Positions 16,868-24,670 of a stretch of 37,703 nucleotides of DNA are shown in pieces. The stretch is taken from positions 1 through 37,703 of the forward strand of contig CAKZLZ010000082.1 of assembly GCA_937127435.1 (NCBI GenBank), in the 5' to 3' direction. Numbering within the stretch: position 1 is the first letter of the stretch; each line of letters starts with the position of its first letter. This stretch comes from an uncultured Verrucomicrobiota bacterium. GTDB lineage: Bacteria > Verrucomicrobiota > Kiritimatiellia > SS1-B-03-39 > UBA6053. The translations under genes and the position numbers were made by a program. Under the pieces are notes generated by a model that did no database searches, was not told where the DNA came from, and was given only the letters and a program-made list of their open reading frames with translations.

Positions 16868-18289
16868 TCAGGTAAAAAGCCGCCAGACCAGCGCGACCAG
16901 GCTGCAGGCCACAAATCCCAGGGCCAGGGGCATCAGGGTGGCGACCGTGGTCCATCGGATAGAATGGGTCTCTTTGTAGATGGTGTAAATGGTGGTGCTG
17001 CAGGGATTGTGACAGAGGCTGAACAGCATCAGACAAACCGCGGTCAGGGTGGTCCATCCGCCAGCTTCGAGAATGACCCGCAAGGGTTGACCATCTGTTT
17101 CAAACATGACCCCGGCCCCTTGTTCGCCGACGCCACTGACGCCAGTGATGAGTACAGTAAGCATAAGTATGGTGGGGATGACAATTTCATTTGCCGGGAT
17201 CGCCACCAGATAGGCTAAGAGGATGATGCCGTTGAGTCCCAGAAACCAGCCCATGGGTTCCAGATGAAGGACGATCCAGTGCGCAAGACTGTCGCTTCCC
17301 ACCGGAATGTTGGACACCAGCCAGATCACCGCTCCGGCCGGGGCGGCAAATACCATCGCCCGCCAAAGGACGGTGAGGGTACGGTCGATTAAAGAGGTGT
17401 ACAGCGTACGCATGATCCGCGGGGGACGGTAGGGGGGCAATTCCAGACTGAAGGTGGAGGCTTCGCCTTTGAGCATGGTTTTGGAAAGTCCCCAGGAGGT
17501 TGCAAAGGTGAGGAAAACACCCAATACCGTCACGCCCATTACCGCGGCCGCCGAAACCAGTCCGGCAATGGCAGGCGGCGCCAATGCGCCGATAAACAGG
17601 GTGGCAATCAGGATCTGGGTGGGCCAGCGTCCGTTGCAAAGTGCAAAATTATTTGTGATAATGGCAATCAGACGTTCCCGGGGGGAATCGATAATGCGGG
17701 TGGAAACCACTCCGGCGGCGTTGCAGCCAAAGCCCATGGCCATCGACAGGGCCTGTTTACCATGGGCGCCTGCACGGCGGAAGGAATTGTCGAGATTGAA
17801 GGCGACCCGCGGCAGATATCCGAAGTCTTCCAGAATCGTGAACAAGGGGAAGAAAATCGCCATGGGCGGAAGCATCACTGCAATCACCCAGGCCAGGGTC
17901 AGATACATCCCGTCAATCAAAAGACCGGTGATCCATTCCGGAGTGTGGATAGATTCCGCGAGCGAGCGCAGAAAATCGTGGCCGTGATCCACCAGCAGGG
18001 TTGCGAGCATGCTGGAGGGGACATTGGCCCCCTCGATGGTGGTCCAAAGCACGGCGGCAAAAATGAGGACCATCATGGGAATTCCGGTCCAGCGGCTGGT
18101 CAGCAATCTGTCCAGACGTTGATTAAAGGTCTTTCGTTTGTTTGCACCGACCTGATGCTGATTCCGTCCGATAAGGTTTTCGGCTTCGTGGAAAATATCG
18201 CCGACGACCTGTTCACGGAGATCGCCCTGAAGGGTGCCTCGCAGTGAGTCGACGGTTTGAAGAAGAGGGTCTGTGGAATGAGGATTCAT
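16868..18289 (-). CDS. feoB: FeoB membrane domain as a separate protein
   Basis: A 473-residue protein corresponding to the membrane half of the ferrous iron transporter FeoB. Residues 1-65 are the helical linker (LREQVVGDIFHEAENLIG). The two Gate domains follow: MAMGFGCNAAGVVSTRII (gate 1, with its conserved Cys) and LMLFSLCHNPCSTTIYTIYKETHSIRWT (gate 2, with the second pair of Cys), plus ANEIVIPTILML. These cysteines are thought to line the Fe(II) path. The GTPase domain that normally precedes them is a separate gene ending seven bases upstream, in another frame. The ATG sits where the linker restarts, so the split falls between the GTPase/GDI part and the channel. Longer readings from 18631 would be out-of-frame over the GTPase gene and are discarded. 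Confidence 0.9.
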   Translation of the reverse strand: MNPHSTDPLLQTVDSLRGTLQGDLREQVVGDIFHEAENLIGRNQHQVGANKRKTFNQRLDRLLTSRWTGIPMMVLIFAAVLWTTIEGANVPSSMLATLLVDHGHDFLRSLAESIHTPEWITGLLIDGMYLTLAWVIAVMLPPMAIFFPLFTILEDFGYLPRVAFNLDNSFRRAGAHGKQALSMAMGFGCNAAGVVSTRIIDSPRERLIAIITNNFALCNGRWPTQILIATLFIGALAPPAIAGLVSAAAVMGVTVLGVFLTFATSWGLSKTMLKGEASTFSLELPPYRPPRIMRTLYTSLIDRTLTVLWRAMVFAAPAGAVIWLVSNIPVGSDSLAHWIVLHLEPMGWFLGLNGIILLAYLVAIPANEIVIPTILMLTVLITGVSGVGEQGAGVMFETDGQPLRVILEAGGWTTLTAVCLMLFSLCHNPCSTTIYTIYKETHSIRWTTVATLMPLALGFVACSLVALVWRLFT

Positions 18290-18296
18290 AAAGGGA

Positions 18297-19094
18297 TCAG
18301 GAGGAGAGGGCGGGAATAGGTTTCTGTTGATCGGCGACCAATTGAGCGAGGCTGCCGTCTTGCACGGCGTCAATAATACTGCGGTCACCTTCCAGCAGAC
18401 GGATGGCAATCCAGGTTTTCTGGGGAAGGTCCGGATATCGGATATCCAGTTCTTTGGTAATGGTTGCAATGGCCGAAGCGAGTTCCGGATTTTTGAGTTC
18501 CAGTTTTTTGGGCTGGGATGAAATCGCACCGGTGGCGACATCGGAAATAACTTTGAGCAGTTCGGGGATGCCTTCCATTTGCCGGGCGGCACAGGGGACC
18601 ACCGGCACTCCCAAATCGCGGGCGAGGCCACGGAAATCGAGTTCGAGTCCGGAGGCGCGTGCTTCGTCCATCAGGTTCAAGCAAAGTACGGCCCGGTCGG
18701 TGATCTGTAAGACCTGCAGGACCAAATTCAGATTGCGTTCCAGACGGGAGGCGTCGGCGACTACGACGGTGACATCCGGCCGGCCGAATAAAATAAAATC
18801 GCGGGCGACTTCTTCATCGGGCGTGGCGGAAAGCAGGGAATAGGTTCCCGGCAGGTCGACCAGTTTAAAGCCGGCGTCCGCATACCTGAATCCCCCTTCG
18901 GCGCGGGTAACGGTTTTGCCGGGCCAATTGCCGGTGTGTTGACGGAGGCCGGTGAGGGCATTAAAAATGGTACTTTTTCCGGTGTTCGGGTTTCCGGCCA
19001 GGGCCACGGTGTAATCCCATTTGCCCATGTCCACTCCCATGCGGCCCCATTTGCCAGTACCACAGCTATCACAAGTTCCACAAGCGCCACTCAT
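18297..19094 (-). CDS. feoB: FeoB GTPase domain as a separate protein
   Basis: A 265-residue soluble protein equal to the N-terminal G domain of FeoB: G1 GNPNTGKS (34-41), switch I around GNWPGKTV, G3 DLPGTYSL (80-87) and G4 NLMD (140-143), then the start of the helical GDI region (about 200-265). It would bind GTP and gate the separate membrane subunit encoded next. Its N-terminus is unusual: CGTCDSCG places three cysteines at C5, C8 and C11 before the G domain, which could bind a metal or a redox partner. Its ATG overlaps the stop of the DtxR-FeoA gene (ATGA), so translation is coupled. The stop TGA is followed after seven bases by the ATG of the membrane gene. Confidence 0.92.
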   Translation of the reverse strand: MSGACGTCDSCGTGKWGRMGVDMGKWDYTVALAGNPNTGKSTIFNALTGLRQHTGNWPGKTVTRAEGGFRYADAGFKLVDLPGTYSLLSATPDEEVARDFILFGRPDVTVVVADASRLERNLNLVLQVLQITDRAVLCLNLMDEARASGLELDFRGLARDLGVPVVPCAARQMEGIPELLKVISDVATGAISSQPKKLELKNPELASAIATITKELDIRYPDLPQKTWIAIRLLEGDRSIIDAVQDGSLAQLVADQQKPIPALSS

Positions 19095-20026
19095 GCCTTT
19101 ACCTCCAAATCCAGTTTTTTGATGTTTCGACGGACCATAATCCGGCGGGTTTGCTCGCTCCTTAAGGCCACCAAAGCGCCGCGAATGCGGTAGGCGACCG
19201 GGTTCCCTGAGAATCCGGCGTATTCATGGCTGATCAATGCGCCGGGTACCACGCCCAAATCAAGAAGCCGGTTGCGTTCGGGACCCCGGCAAGCGGGGGT
19301 GAGCCCGTGAACGGTGGCGGTTTCGCCTTTTTTCAGGTTGCTCAGCGGTTCCAGATCGGGATCCGGACCGGTTGAATCGGGTAGGGGGGCTACCCGGAGA
19401 TTGGCCGCCATGGCTTCATCAATAAAAACGTTTCCGCCTTCCATCCGCAATTTCAGTCCATTGGCATTTTGTTCACCCAGTTCCAGAAGAGTGCCGGCGG
19501 CGATTCCGGTTTTAGAAATGCGTGCATAGACCTGTTCCGGTTCGTCTTCTACATGTAAGACCCTGCAAACGGATCCACTTTTGAGTGAAAGCAAGGGGCT
19601 CCCTTGCGGCGGAGGAAGATGGGCGCCTTCTTTGGGGATAGGGTCGCCATGGGGGTCAAATTTCGGAAAACCCAGAGCGGCGTCGATGCGGCGAAGTTCT
19701 TCCGGGTCGATTTGATGTTCTTTTTGATCGGCAATACGATGCCATTTCTGGTCTGAAACTCCGGTTTGGTTGGCCAGATAGGTTTCATACAAGCGGTGCG
19801 CCCGAATAATCCGCAGGGCATCTTCAGATCCCGGCGGGGTCACGCGGTAACTTTCTTCATGCCATTCCAGTACCCCCGAACCGGACAGGGCACGGAGGAC
19901 ATCTGAGGCCTGATCCAGGGGGATGGCCAAACCACCGGCGAGAGATTCCGCGGTCAGGCTCCGACCGGCACGTTCCTCTTTGTAGAGGAATTTCAGGGCG
20001 TCTTCGAGTTGTTCTTGGCTGTGCAT
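19091..20026 (-). CDS. DtxR/MntR-family regulator fused to two FeoA domains
   Basis: A 311-residue protein. Residues 1-62 are the winged helix ([29 protein letters not shown]). Residues 63-140 are the dimerisation and metal-binding domain, with H77, E81, H96, D100, E103 and H104 in the DtxR/MntR ligand pattern; Asp replaces the Cys of DtxR, as in the MntR-type site. Two SH3-like FeoA domains follow, about 146-215 and 226-300 (second: [15 protein letters not shown] ... [13 protein letters not shown]). FeoA normally works with FeoB at the membrane, so this one protein may both sense metal and take part in transport. A start 141 bases upstream is open but would add a non-conserved leader lying over the likely operator. 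It is the first gene of the feo operon. Confidence 0.88.
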   Translation of the reverse strand: MHSQEQLEDALKFLYKEERAGRSLTAESLAGGLAIPLDQASDVLRALSGSGVLEWHEESYRVTPPGSEDALRIIRAHRLYETYLANQTGVSDQKWHRIADQKEHQIDPEELRRIDAALGFPKFDPHGDPIPKEGAHLPPPQGSPLLSLKSGSVCRVLHVEDEPEQVYARISKTGIAAGTLLELGEQNANGLKLRMEGGNVFIDEAMAANLRVAPLPDSTGPDPDLEPLSNLKKGETATVHGLTPACRGPERNRLLDLGVVPGALISHEYAGFSGNPVAYRIRGALVALRSEQTRRIMVRRNIKKLDLEVKA

Positions 20027-20045
20027 ATTGAAGGTGCTAAGCCAA

Positions 20046-20065
20046 TACTTTGATAAGTCAAAGTA
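20046..20065. promoter_or_regulatory. Candidate DtxR-family operator
   Basis: A perfect inverted repeat TACTTTGA-N4-TCAAAGTA, 19 bases upstream of the regulator's ATG. Size, symmetry and place fit an autoregulatory site of a metal-dependent DtxR/MntR repressor controlling the feo operon. TTGACT on the minus strand inside the palindrome could serve as a -35 element, but no matching -10 is obvious. The sequence differs from the classic IdeR and MntR boxes. Confidence 0.6.
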
Positions 20066-20431
20066 ATATTTTGGATAAATACAGGGCTTACGGAAAACGC
20101 AGGCGGGGCGTGATGATGAAAAACCTAAATTTAAACCCCGGATGCCTGCCCAAACTGTTGTTTGCAAGGGCCGGGAATCACGCCAGTGGCTTGAATAAAA
20201 ACCTGAATATCACCCCAAATCCCACCGGAATATCACTGTGGATCAATCACCATCACCCATTGACCTTGAAAGTCCCCCGAGAAAATGATCCACTACATAT
20301 CGAAACGACACTTATAACCAAAAGTGTAGAATTATGTCTGAAAACAATCCCATTGTATCTCGAGATCCACCCAAACGGGTCTGTTATTGGATTTTCTGAT
20401 ATGCACTTGTTGGCTGACGAAAACAGAAGAA
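20066..20431. other. Intergenic stretch with a possible gene remnant
   Basis: No solid gene. A small hairpin (ACACTT / AAGTGT) at about 20308-20329 is followed by an ATG at 20335 opening a 21-codon frame (MSENNPIVSRDPPKRVCYWIF, stop near 20400) that could be the surviving 5' end of a lost gene. A longer plus-strand frame across 20050-20436 has no ribosome site, an unusual composition and overlaps the operator, and I do not call it. Confidence 0.35.
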
Positions 20432-20570
20432 TTTAAACCACTGATGCACTCAGATGTACACTGATAAACACCCAAAGGAAGATGTTTCAAAACCCTACCA
20501 CAACATCAGTGTAAATTTGTGTTCCCTGGCCGTCTCCGAGCGACAGCTCGGGCAGGCATCAGCGGTTAAA
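20432..20570. repeat. Terminal-inverted-repeat element, copy 1
   Basis: About 139 bp bounded by TTTAAACCACTGATGC and GCATCAGCGGTTAAA, which are inverted copies of each other. Inside it is the GC-rich hairpin unit with CCGAGCGACAGCTCGG. A related copy lies at 21098-21270, and homology between the two extends about 25 bases upstream and about 67 bases downstream into an attC-like site. It encodes nothing and resembles a MITE or similar non-autonomous element. Confidence 0.75.
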
Positions 20571-20579
20571 AAAATGCAG

Positions 20580-20637
20580 AGCCAACCCGCAAACCCACAG
20601 AACCCCGTGCCGCGATCCGGTGGTTTAAACGTTCGGT
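20580..20637 (+). mobile_element. Decayed attC-like recombination site, left
   Basis: A 58-bp block that aligns along its length with the second cassette's attC at 36024-36082: left core GCCAACC, then CCCACAGAACC, then ATCCGGTGGTTTAAAC, then the right core GTTCGGT directly before the start of the small membrane protein gene. The right core fits G^TTRRRY; the left core has one mismatch to RYYYAAC and no longer pairs perfectly. I read it as a fossil or weak integron attC. Confidence 0.6.
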
Positions 20638-20645
20638 AAAAAAAA

Positions 20646-21020
20646 ATGAAACGAATTTCAGTCATCCTTAACAGCACATACCCCATTTGCGTGTTTATAA
20701 CCCTCTTGGGACTTTTCAGCCAAATCGCTTGCATCTATGAGGACTTCTATACCCACACACTAGACGGAGTTGCACTGCCTGCTCTCACACTACTTTTCAT
20801 CGGAGGAATGAATAAAGTGAATTTCATACTTTTTGGATTGGGATTGGCCTTCCCGGTAATTTCATTTTCCCTGCCTAAGTTTATAAAAGAAAATGAAAGT
20901 CTAATGCTGGCCTACTCACTATATCACATCGCGATACTTGCAGTGGTGTGCGTATTGATTGGATTGTTCACAATTGCTTTGGCATTACCTCTAGTTGGAA
21001 CCCTAACACTTACACCCTGA
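20646..21020 (+). CDS. Small membrane protein of unknown function (cassette-borne)
   Basis: A 124-residue protein with three or four hydrophobic helices (TYPICVFITLLGLFSQIACIY, FILFGLGLAFPVISFSL, MLAYSLYHIAILAVVCVLIGLFTIALALPLVG) and a short charged segment KFIKENES between them. I recognise no family. The ATG comes nine bases after the right core of an attC-like site, which is the usual spacing for an integron cassette gene, and a second attC-like site ends 309 bases after its stop. Base composition is more A+T-rich than the housekeeping genes nearby. Most likely a captured cassette gene expressed only if read through from upstream; no promoter is visible. Confidence 0.6.
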   Translation: MKRISVILNSTYPICVFITLLGLFSQIACIYEDFYTHTLDGVALPALTLLFIGGMNKVNFILFGLGLAFPVISFSLPKFIKENESLMLAYSLYHIAILAVVCVLIGLFTIALALPLVGTLTLTP

Positions 21021-21097
21021 GGCTATACCCGTCGCAGTGAACAACATCGCTATCGCAGCAATGCGCATACTCGGGGTTGGCTGATGAAAACAGGAGA

Positions 21098-21270
21098 AAT
21101 TAAACTACTGATACCCACAGATGCCTGCCCGAGCTGTCGCTCGCGACGGCCAGGGTACACTGATAAATACGCATCGAAATCTGCTGCAGAACTGAACCAC
21201 AACATCAGTGTCAATCTGTGTTCCCTGGCCGTCTCCGAGCGACAGCTCGGGCAGGCATCAGTGGTTAAAA
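21098..21270. repeat. Terminal-inverted-repeat element, copy 2
   Basis: About 173 bp. Both ends carry ACTGAT-type termini in opposite orientation. The GC-rich hairpin unit occurs twice, as the reverse complement at 21121-21155 and forward at 21221-21260, so nearly the whole element folds on itself. Copy 1 at 20432-20570 lacks the left GC-rich unit, showing that the unit can come and go. Together with the stretch before it, this fills the gap between the membrane protein and zinc-ribbon genes. Confidence 0.75.
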
Positions 21271-21277
21271 ATCTTAG

Positions 21278-21335
21278 AGCCAACCATAATGTAGATCGAA
21301 CATCATTCCTTCGTCCGCTTATTTAAACGTATGAG
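21278..21335 (+). mobile_element. Decayed attC-like recombination site, right
   Basis: Another 58-bp block: left core GCCAACC, middle GAACATCATTCCTTCGTCCGC, then TTATTTAAAC and a damaged right core GTATGAG (expected GTT). The middle closely matches the attC at 37154-37211. It ends the putative cassette that holds the membrane protein gene. The broken right core suggests it no longer recombines. Confidence 0.55.
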
Positions 21336-21342
21336 GTCATAT

Positions 21343-21681
21343 ATGGATACAGAAATTAAATTCAGGTGCATCAACTGTGAACGAAAACTGAGTCTTCGTT
21401 CTGCGGTTGCCGGTAAGAAAATTCATTGCCCGGCTTGTCAAAAGAAAATCCAGATTCCTGATCAGTCTACTGTTTTTTCCACAGAACAAATCGCCAGTCA
21501 GGCGGAACCGGTTGAGGATTCGGGGCTCTCCTTTCCCTGTCCGAATTGTAATCGGAAATTGTCCGTTAAAAAACATGCCGCCGGGAAGAAAATACATTGT
21601 CCCGCTTGTGATGCCCGAATTCAAATTCCAAATACAACTTCTGAGTCAGCTGGGTTTCTGAATAGAATGTTCAGGAAATGA
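21343..21681 (+). CDS. Double zinc-ribbon protein
   Basis: A 112-residue protein made of two copies of one zinc ribbon. Copy 1 is FRCINCERKLSLRSAVAGKKIHCPACQKKIQIP and copy 2 is FPCPNCNRKLSVKKHAAGKKIHCPACDARIQIP; each has two CxxC knuckles about 20 residues apart. Single ribbons of this type (C-x2-C-...-AGKK-x-x-CP-x-C) often sit at the N-terminus of larger planctomycete and verrucomicrobial proteins, where they probably bind proteins or nucleic acid. Here they stand alone with a short acidic linker. GAGG nine bases before this ATG favours it over the ATG at 21331, which lies inside the attC-like site. The SPFH and NAD-kinase-like genes follow after 144 bases. Confidence 0.75.
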   Translation: MDTEIKFRCINCERKLSLRSAVAGKKIHCPACQKKIQIPDQSTVFSTEQIASQAEPVEDSGLSFPCPNCNRKLSVKKHAAGKKIHCPACDARIQIPNTTSESAGFLNRMFRK

Positions 21682-21825
21682 TTGAGAGAGATAATTTCCT
21701 AATCAAAATTTAAAATAAAACACTCAAAATAGACTTTCATATTCGGAAATATCAAGCGAACAAAGTGTAATAGAACCGGTCGTCTGAATGTTCGCTACCA
21801 AACACAAACATAGGGAAAAGCAAAT

Positions 21826-22848
21826 ATGCTAGGAATAAAATTCATAAAAGTTGAACCCACGGATTACATTCTTCAGTTCAAGCGGGGCAAGATCATCCGT
21901 GAGGGCGCAGGTCTTTCCTTTTTTTGTTTTGCACCGACAACATCACTTGTTCGTATTCCCATCGGTAGTGTAGATGTTCCATTCATCTATGAAGAAGTAA
22001 CCGCTGACTTTCAGGCAGTATCAATTCAAGGGCAACTGACTTATCGGATCGCTGAAGCAAAGAAGTTGTCGCAACTAATGAATTTTACGCTAACTTCCAA
22101 TGGAAAGAATTACGCTTCTGATGATCCTCAAAAGCTTCCACAGCGGTTAATCAGTCATACTCAGGTTCTGACAAGAGCATCATTAAAATCAATGCATCTT
22201 AAACAGGCACTGGGGCAGTCTGACTCTTTGGTGGCAACTCTGCGGGAGGGGTTACAATCTGCAGAAATTGTTGCATCGCTCGGGATTGAAATCCTTGGGC
22301 TCTCAATCCTTGCAATCAAGCCCACCCCGGAAACTTCCCGTGCACTGGAGGCTGAAGCACGAGAACAGGTACTGCGTGAAGCGGATGAAGCCATCTATTC
22401 ACGTCGGAATGCTGCGGTGGAACAAGAACGAGGCATTAAGGAGAATGAACTCAATACCGAGATTGCAGTTGAGAACAAAAAACGGCAAATCAAAGAAGCT
22501 CAGATGGATGCTGAGAAGTCTGTTCAGCAAAAGAAGCGGGAGATTCGAGAAGCGGAGATGGCCGCCAAAATTGCGCTTGAGGAAAAGAATAAAGACCTGG
22601 TTGCGTTAGCCACTGCTAATGCGCGTGAAGAGGCGGATTCAAAGGCCTATGCCGTAACTGCTATGATGAAAGCGTTGGCTGGTACGGATCCCAAAACGCT
22701 GCAAGCACTGACCAGTAGTGGTATGGATCCTGCACAATTGGTTGCCTTGTCTTTCAGGGAGCTCGCTGAAAATTCGGAAAAGATCGGGCAACTCAATATG
22801 TCACCCGATCTATTGCGTGAATTGCTCCACCGAGATAGTGCAAAGTAA
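21826..22848 (+). CDS. SPFH/band-7 (flotillin-like) protein
   Basis: A 340-residue protein. Residues 1-175 form an SPFH (stomatin/prohibitin/flotillin) domain (LGIKFIKVEPTDYILQFKRGKIIREGAGLSFFCF, then IPIGSVDVPFIYEEVTADFQAVSIQGQLTYRI). Residues 185-270 are a long Glu/Lys/Arg/Ala coiled coil (QVLREADEAIYSRRNAAVEQERGIKENEL), followed by a C-terminal segment ending LLRELLHRDSAK. There is no N-terminal transmembrane helix, so it would attach at the membrane peripherally or through its hydrophobic FFCFAP loop. SPFH proteins form rings or scaffolds that organise membrane patches. A GGGAAAAG ribosome site precedes the ATG. Its stop overlaps the next ATG (TAATG), so the two are coupled and probably act together. 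Confidence 0.8.
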   Translation: MLGIKFIKVEPTDYILQFKRGKIIREGAGLSFFCFAPTTSLVRIPIGSVDVPFIYEEVTADFQAVSIQGQLTYRIAEAKKLSQLMNFTLTSNGKNYASDDPQKLPQRLISHTQVLTRASLKSMHLKQALGQSDSLVATLREGLQSAEIVASLGIEILGLSILAIKPTPETSRALEAEAREQVLREADEAIYSRRNAAVEQERGIKENELNTEIAVENKKRQIKEAQMDAEKSVQQKKREIREAEMAAKIALEEKNKDLVALATANAREEADSKAYAVTAMMKALAGTDPKTLQALTSSGMDPAQLVALSFRELAENSEKIGQLNMSPDLLRELLHRDSAK

Positions 22849-23786
22849 TGGGGAGAAGAACTGAGAATAAAATTGTGGTGGTCATTCGACGCACCCGAAT
22901 GGATGATTTGATCTCTCGATTCAATACGGCAGATCAAGCAAGGTTTTATGTGGAACATTCGGGTGCGGATTTTTCTGACTATCAATCTGAAGATCAGAAT
23001 TATAAGCAGGCCATAAAAGAAGCTGAGATCATATTGTCGCAAGAAGGCCGGGTTCAAGTAATAGATCGATTATTTTTACCGAATTTTATTTTTGGAAAAA
23101 ATGACACGGTGGTGGCGATTGGGCAGGATGGCCTGGTAGCAAATGTGCTGAAATATCTCGATGGACAGCAATTAATTGGCGTGAACCCTGATACTGAAAG
23201 ATGGGAGGGTGTGCTTTTACCTTTTATGGTAGAAGACCTCTCTCTAATCGTTAAGGAAGTGTTTTCTAAAAAACGAAGGGTCTCAGAGGTAACGATGGCC
23301 GAGGCCCGCCTAAATAATGGGGAGAGCCTTTCAGCTGTGAATGACTTTTTTATTGGCCCGAAAACCCATACATCGGCACGCTACACGATCAAGATCGGGG
23401 GTAAAACTGAACAGCAGTCTTCAAGTGGGATTATTGTATCAACCGGACTTGGGTCGACCGGTTGGCTGAGAAGCATCCTGGCTGGAGCGACAGGTATTTC
23501 ATCCGCACTATCAGGAAGCTCTTTGAAAAGTCGCGAAAAAAAATCCGTCGCGTGGGATTCAGAGCATCTCTATTTCTCCGTTCGGGAGCCATGGCCAAGC
23601 AAAACGACTGGAGCTGGAATTACTTTTGGTAAAATTTCGCAAGAAAAGCCTCTTGTTTTGACTTCGCATATGCCTGAAAATGGGATTATTTTCAGTGACG
23701 GAATTGAATCAGATTTTCTGCATTTTAATTCTGGAACCGAGGCTGTCATCTGCATTTCCAGAAGAAAAGGTTACCTTGTGAATTGA
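22848..23786 (+). CDS. NAD-kinase-like protein coupled to the SPFH gene
   Basis: A 312-residue protein with the outline of the ATP-NAD kinase/diacylglycerol kinase fold. DTVVAIGQDGLVANVLKYL holds the GGDG-type motif as GQDG (92-95), followed by IGVNPD. NDFFIGPKTHTSARY and SSGIIVSTGLGSTGW (192-206) match the second, substrate-side block of NAD kinases (usually NE ... STPTGSTAY). The first Gly of GGDG is replaced by Gln, so activity on NAD is uncertain; a related nucleotide or lipid is also possible. The ATG overlaps the stop of the SPFH gene by one base. I have no experimental role to cite for such a pair. Length is close to the family's 290-300. Confidence 0.65.
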   Translation: MGRRTENKIVVVIRRTRMDDLISRFNTADQARFYVEHSGADFSDYQSEDQNYKQAIKEAEIILSQEGRVQVIDRLFLPNFIFGKNDTVVAIGQDGLVANVLKYLDGQQLIGVNPDTERWEGVLLPFMVEDLSLIVKEVFSKKRRVSEVTMAEARLNNGESLSAVNDFFIGPKTHTSARYTIKIGGKTEQQSSSGIIVSTGLGSTGWLRSILAGATGISSALSGSSLKSREKKSVAWDSEHLYFSVREPWPSKTTGAGITFGKISQEKPLVLTSHMPENGIIFSDGIESDFLHFNSGTEAVICISRRKGYLVN

Positions 23787-23866
23787 TATGAAAATGTATG
23801 GTGGAAAATGTGCGGAACCGTTCCTTCTTTCGCTTTTGAGTTCGCGATGAATATTATCCCCCGGAA

Positions 23867-24670
23867 ATGAATTTTAACTGGCTGGTTCTTCCTACGCTCG
23901 CGGGCGCGTTGTTGCTTTTTGTTATGGGGCAGCGCTCCCTGCGTTGTTGTCGGACCTTCAGGCAGAAGCTTGCGCTTTCTTTGCTTTGGTTGGTTTTGGC
24001 TTTGCCCGGGATTTTGCTCCCCTTGTATTATCTCCACTGGTTTGACGATGCGCTGTGGTTCTATGAGTTTCGCTCATTCCCCTATTCGGAACTGACCGCG
24101 ATGGTGGCGGGGCTCTTTGCCGGCGCAGTGGCGGAGTTGACCCGGGGCCGCAAACTGATTTCCCGGGGATTTTTGATCGTACTGCTGGTATTGGGCATTG
24201 TTGCCCCTCATCTAAAACCCATCCTTGCTCCGCTGGCAAGTCAACGGTTTTCGGAGAGCTGGAATGAGGATGTGTGCTTGCAGAGTACGCCGTCATCCTG
24301 CGGTGCGGCCAGTGCCGCAACCCTGTTTCGGCGTTTTGGCGGGTCTTTGTCGGAACAGGATCTGGCCAGGGAGTGCTTTACCTATCGGGGTGGCACCGAA
24401 AATTGGTATATTGCCCGCGCCTTCCGGAAACGTGGATACAAGGTGAGGTACAGGATGGGGGAGGGGCTGCCAGCCGATCTGCGAACGCCTGCGATCGCCG
24501 GCGTCCGGGTGGATGGACTGGGTCACTTTATCGCCATTCTGGAGGATTCGGGGGATGCTTTCGTCACCGGCGACCCGCTTGTCGGCCGGAAAGTTGTGGA
24601 CAAAGATGAAATGGACAGGAAATTCGACTTCACGGGCTTCTTCATGGAAATAGAAAGCAGGGGAGAATAA
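23867..24670 (+). CDS. Membrane-anchored C39-like cysteine peptidase
   Basis: A 267-residue protein. The first 125 residues hold four or so hydrophobic helices. The C-terminal domain (about 135-262) resembles peptidase C39: CLQSTPSSCGAASAATLFRRFG with Gln139 (oxyanion) and Cys145 (nucleophile), then GHFIAIL with His220 and VTGDPLVG with Asp236, so the catalytic set is complete. C39 enzymes cut after double-Gly leaders, usually inside bacteriocin ABC exporters, but no ABC domain and no double-Gly precursor is seen here. A free C39-like domain on a membrane anchor is also known in proteins of unknown role. No ribosome site is strong; the start gives a good first helix. Confidence 0.75.
   Translation: MNFNWLVLPTLAGALLLFVMGQRSLRCCRTFRQKLALSLLWLVLALPGILLPLYYLHWFDDALWFYEFRSFPYSELTAMVAGLFAGAVAELTRGRKLISRGFLIVLLVLGIVAPHLKPILAPLASQRFSESWNEDVCLQSTPSSCGAASAATLFRRFGGSLSEQDLARECFTYRGGTENWYIARAFRKRGYKVRYRMGEGLPADLRTPAIAGVRVDGLGHFIAILEDSGDAFVTGDPLVGRKVVDKDEMDRKFDFTGFFMEIESRGE

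Noticed and set aside
17454..17987. Plus-strand frame of 177 codons opposite the FeoB membrane gene
   Set aside because: Entirely antisense to a conserved gene; product composition is that of a shadow frame.
18285..18300. Programmed frameshift joining the two FeoB halves
   Set aside because: No slippery run or stimulatory structure is visible, and the second half has its own ATG seven bases after the stop.
18290..18631. In-frame 5' extension of the FeoB membrane gene
   Set aside because: The extension overlaps the GTPase gene in another frame and gives Pro/Ser-rich nonsense; the ATG at 18289 restarts exactly at the FeoB linker.
20050..20436. Plus-strand frame of 128 codons upstream of the first repeat element
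   Set aside because: It would start over the candidate operator, lacks a ribosome site and its product looks random; its last codons are part of the repeat flank.
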